NCBI GenBank assembly: GCA_021810345.1
Contig: JAJZIX010000007.1
Location: 1 to 33,082, forward strand
Origin: Nanobdellota archaeon
GTDB lineage: Archaea > Nanobdellota > Nanobdellia > Parvarchaeales > Parvarchaeaceae
Length of the DNA: 33,082 bases
Direction: 5' to 3'
Both the position numbers and the translations under genes were made by a program. Under the pieces are notes generated by a model. That model had not been told where the DNA came from and made no database searches. It saw only the letters and a list, made by a program, of their open reading frames with translations. Shown here piece after piece: positions 30,902 to 33,082 of this stretch (position 1 is its first letter; each line of letters starts with the position of its first letter).

Positions 30902-30918
30902 AGCCTAAACTCTAGGCT
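30902..30918. promoter_or_regulatory. Inverted repeat AGCCTA-N5-TAGGCT (operator or leader hairpin candidate)
   Basis: Perfect 6-bp arms lie between the TATA-like aatattat (30927-30934) and the minus-strand ATG at 30892, so the repeat covers the probable transcription start. Confidence 0.4.
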
Positions 30919-31092
30919 ATCTCAACAATATTATGGCGTTCCCGGCTTAAATTTTAAAGACAAGCAGCACTATTTGTAATTTTTACAAAATATCCGGCTT
31001 CTAAACCATTTACTGCAAATTTTAGTTCAATGGGTTAATGTATTTATACTGGGCCCTTGTTAATTACATATCTTTTTTGCACCGAAGTAAAT

Positions 31093-32577
31093 ATGGAAGA
31101 CGGCAAAGAAACAAAAAACAACAAGTATATGGACAAGATCTCGGAGCCGCAGGATGCTGACAGCAAGAATCCAGAGGAAAGCGCGAAGCCGGCAAAAGCA
31201 GAACCGCAGCAGTCCCAGGATGCAAAACCACAGGCCCAGAATGAACAGCAACACAGCGTTCAACCAAAGCCTTCAGTGTCACCAGCCCCTGCAGAAAAAC
31301 CACCAGAAGCTTCTTCCAATAATACAGATGAGGAGATGGAGCGGCTGAGGAAGGAGAACCAGAAGCTCAAAGAGATGCAGAGGCTGAAAGAGGAGAATGA
31401 AAGGCTTGCGGCAGGTCATGCAGCCGAAGCAAAACCTGGCCAAAATAAGTCATTTTTGATGAAGAAGAACAAGTTCCTCAAGATCAATAACATTTTCTTT
31501 ATAGTGATAATAGCGATCATAATAGTAGCAGTTTATTTCGTTTTTGTAAATCATAACATCACCTCTAATGGAGTAAGATTTCCAGTTCCTTACAGCGCAA
31601 CCTCATCCTCAGCTTTCTACCCAGGACCGATAGGCCAGCAGATGAGTTCAAGCTTTGTCTCTGCTCTTTCTAGCCTTGGCCCGCAGCTAGCCACTGTTGG
31701 TGCACAAGAGCTGAGCGGTAAGATTGAAGCAGTCCCCGCAAGTAGCAGCCAGCCATCTCCGGCGTTCTCCGCGCTTTCTTTTGACAACAACTATGCGCTT
31801 ATCCCAATAACTCCGAATGAAACGATCCCTAAGCTGACATCAAATGGCAAACCAACTGTGGTTTATATCGGAGGGCAGGGTTGTCCATTCTGCGCTCAGG
31901 AGAGGTATGTGCTTTTTATAGCCCTATCAAGGTTCGGGAATTTCAGCAAAGTATTCTATGATAGATCGGCGCTTAATGATATCTCTGGCATACCAACCTT
32001 TACCTTCCCTACATTTTCCTTTAACTATTCATCAGCAATAGCCAACGAGGCGTTTTCACTTCCGCCTATAACCTCTGGGGGCAAAACAGTCGCTCCTGGT
32101 GGGGATCAAACCCCTACGCCTTTCTTTTACGGCGCATCTTACAATTCAAGCTACGTGAATTTCGTTTCTTTAGACGAAGCGGGCTCTTCTTTCCTTGTAA
32201 ATGTTACAGGTATAGAAAGCCTCAATCCAATGGTTTATAATGATGTAATAAAACCATCTGGGATACTGAGCGGTTCAAAAGACGGTTTTAATGTTTCAGA
32301 TTTTGAGTTTGGCGGAGTACCTTTCTTTGACATAAACAACCAATACCTATTCGACGGCGCCACAAACAACGCAGACCTGGCGTTTTCTAATGCCTCGCTG
32401 ATGCAGGCAACTCACTCAGAGGTTCTTGCAATGCTCCAGAATCCAACTGCCGGCTCATGGGGCCAAAGCGTATTGGGAGCGGCAAACATCCTTACAGCGC
32501 AGATTTGCCTGACAATAAATAATACTGCGCCGGTATGCAGTTTATCCTACATCTCCGGTCTGGAAAAGATGGTTTGA
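31093..32577 (+). CDS. DUF929-family membrane-anchored thioredoxin-like protein with long cytosolic N-terminal tail
   Basis: The 494-residue protein has an acidic, Pro/Gln-rich tail (1-75), a short coiled coil (EEMERLRKENQKLKEMQRLK, about 80-105) and a membrane span (about 133-152). The outer DUF929 domain contains GGQGCPFCAQERYVLFIALS (CxxC at C264/C267) and a C-terminal C472-x9-C482 pair, the same layout as the paralogue at 21269. The track starts at a TTG (31057); ATG 31093 is preferred. The TATA-like tatttata (31041-31048) implies a leader of about 22 nt. The coiled coil suggests a cytosolic partner or self-association. Confidence 0.82.
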   Translation: MEDGKETKNNKYMDKISEPQDADSKNPEESAKPAKAEPQQSQDAKPQAQNEQQHSVQPKPSVSPAPAEKPPEASSNNTDEEMERLRKENQKLKEMQRLKEENERLAAGHAAEAKPGQNKSFLMKKNKFLKINNIFFIVIIAIIIVAVYFVFVNHNITSNGVRFPVPYSATSSSAFYPGPIGQQMSSSFVSALSSLGPQLATVGAQELSGKIEAVPASSSQPSPAFSALSFDNNYALIPITPNETIPKLTSNGKPTVVYIGGQGCPFCAQERYVLFIALSRFGNFSKVFYDRSALNDISGIPTFTFPTFSFNYSSAIANEAFSLPPITSGGKTVAPGGDQTPTPFFYGASYNSSYVNFVSLDEAGSSFLVNVTGIESLNPMVYNDVIKPSGILSGSKDGFNVSDFEFGGVPFFDINNQYLFDGATNNADLAFSNASLMQATHSEVLAMLQNPTAGSWGQSVLGAANILTAQICLTINNTAPVCSLSYISGLEKMV

Positions 32578-32628
32578 TCCTTTTGGGATGCTAAAGTATT
32601 AATACAAAACTCTATCTTTAATTATTAG

Positions 32629-33082
32629 ATGACAGAAAATGACATGCTTGAGTACTTTCTGAACAAGGAGTATATTACCTCCTCCGATGTAAATCTTCTG
32701 TCTTTAATAAACAGCAAGCCAAATCTAGCCCTGCTTCAGTCAAAAGACAGATTTGACTGGAGTACAATGGAAGGGTCAGCTGAGCACATTGTAGGCGAGT
32801 ACAATTTAAATTACCATCATATAAAGAGGCTCGAGCCCACACTGGATCTATACCTGATAGATGAGGACAGGCTGAAGGATGCAGGTGAATCCTACAAGAT
32901 AGAAACCCGTCTTCACGACAAAGGCCATGAGAGGAGGATGGATAGCTCGCCAAACCTAAAGTATCTCGAGCTCGCCTTAAGGCTGAGTAACAAAGACACA
33001 AAAAACTTTGTGCGGCTTTCGAAGTACTCAATAAGCGAAACGGAGCGCTATCTAGAGTACGTTTCGATGTCTGACTTCACAA
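32629..33082 (+). CDS. 5' part of an unknown gene running off the window
   Basis: Missing from the ORF track because it has no stop in the window. The ATG at 32629 opens a frame of 151 codons to the end: MTENDMLEYFLNKEYITSSD, then a charged helical section with SKDRFDWSTM and HDKGHERRMDSSPNLKYLEL. It is not recognised. The TATA-like tattaata (32597-32604) is centred 28.5 nt upstream, matching the leaderless pattern. The minus-strand ORF 32675-33031 in the track is its shadow. Confidence 0.7.
   Translation, partial: MTENDMLEYFLNKEYITSSDVNLLSLINSKPNLALLQSKDRFDWSTMEGSAEHIVGEYNLNYHHIKRLEPTLDLYLIDEDRLKDAGESYKIETRLHDKGHERRMDSSPNLKYLELALRLSNKDTKNFVRLSKYSISETERYLEYVSMSDFT

Noticed and set aside
32675-33031. 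Minus-strand 118-aa ORF at the right edge
   Set aside because: It is antisense to the open reading frame starting at 32629, which has a TATA box at the correct spacing.
1-33082. CRISPR array
   Set aside because: No regularly spaced repeat set was seen. The only long direct repeat is the pair of 82-bp mobile-element copies.

Overview
The window is archaeal. Informational genes are archaeal in type: RadA recombinase, archaeal-type aspartyl-tRNA synthetase and family-4 uracil-DNA glycosylase. At least twenty genes begin directly at the expected transcription start, with a TATA box centred about 24-29 nt upstream of the start codon. Surface proteins include two DUF929-type thioredoxin-like proteins and many small membrane proteins. 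Genes are packed tightly, many proteins are unrecognisable, and the mix of archaeal core genes with bacterial- or eukaryote-like enzymes suggests a small-genome (DPANN-like) lineage such as Micrarchaeota. That placement is inference; no 16S or ribosomal protein is present to test it.

Layout. Positions 1-1642 (minus) hold an Lrp/RAM-domain protein, radA and an Mrp/NBP35-type ATPase that runs off the left edge. Then come an M16 peptidase, tRNA-Thr(UGU), an unknown gene, aspS and a UDG (1.8-5.9 kb). Next are an unknown helical protein, a UPF0104 membrane protein, an AT-rich GT4 glycosyltransferase, a GH1 glycosidase and a GT2 glycosyltransferase (6-11.1 kb). Thymidylate kinase, a small membrane protein, a DHA2-type MFS exporter, a Cas4-like nuclease, a PAP2 phosphatase and a nucleotide-kinase-like protein follow (11.2-16.6 kb). 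An accessory stretch at 16.6-19.2 kb holds two small ORFs, an AT-rich methyltransferase, a decayed insertion-sequence end, a short unknown gene and a 336-bp internally deleted (MITE-like) derivative of the same element. Then come a secreted protein, tRNA-Phe(GAA), a protein with two V4R-like regions, a DUF929 protein, a small membrane protein, an ABC exporter pair and a tandem ThyX-like protein (19.2-25.7 kb). The right end carries a short unknown gene, a 38-codon ORF, a sugar-nucleotidyltransferase with a GNA1-like acetyltransferase, a Cys-rich membrane-anchored peptide, an unknown two-gene operon, an unknown minus-strand gene, a second DUF929 protein and a gene cut by the right edge.

How the genes fit together. 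radA and UDG concern DNA repair, with the Cas4-like nuclease a possible third. tmk and the ThyX-like protein touch dTMP metabolism. The GTs, GH1, UPF0104, nucleotidyltransferase, GNA1-like enzyme and PAP2 suggest sugar-nucleotide, glycan and lipid-linked envelope chemistry. The DUF929 pair, the secreted proteins and the exporters are envelope proteins.

The most interesting signals are these. (i) A tandem ThyX-like protein in which the two halves carry complementary parts of the ThyX signature. (ii) Two divergent gene pairs whose start codons are exactly 53 nt apart around one central TATA-like element. (iii) Seven convergent gene pairs that meet within a few bases, four of them with interlocked stop codons. 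(iv) An identical 22-bp promoter block in front of two unrelated unknown genes 22 kb apart. (v) A GNA1-type acetyltransferase next to a nucleotidyltransferase. (vi) Both tRNAs carrying G instead of T at T-loop position 55.
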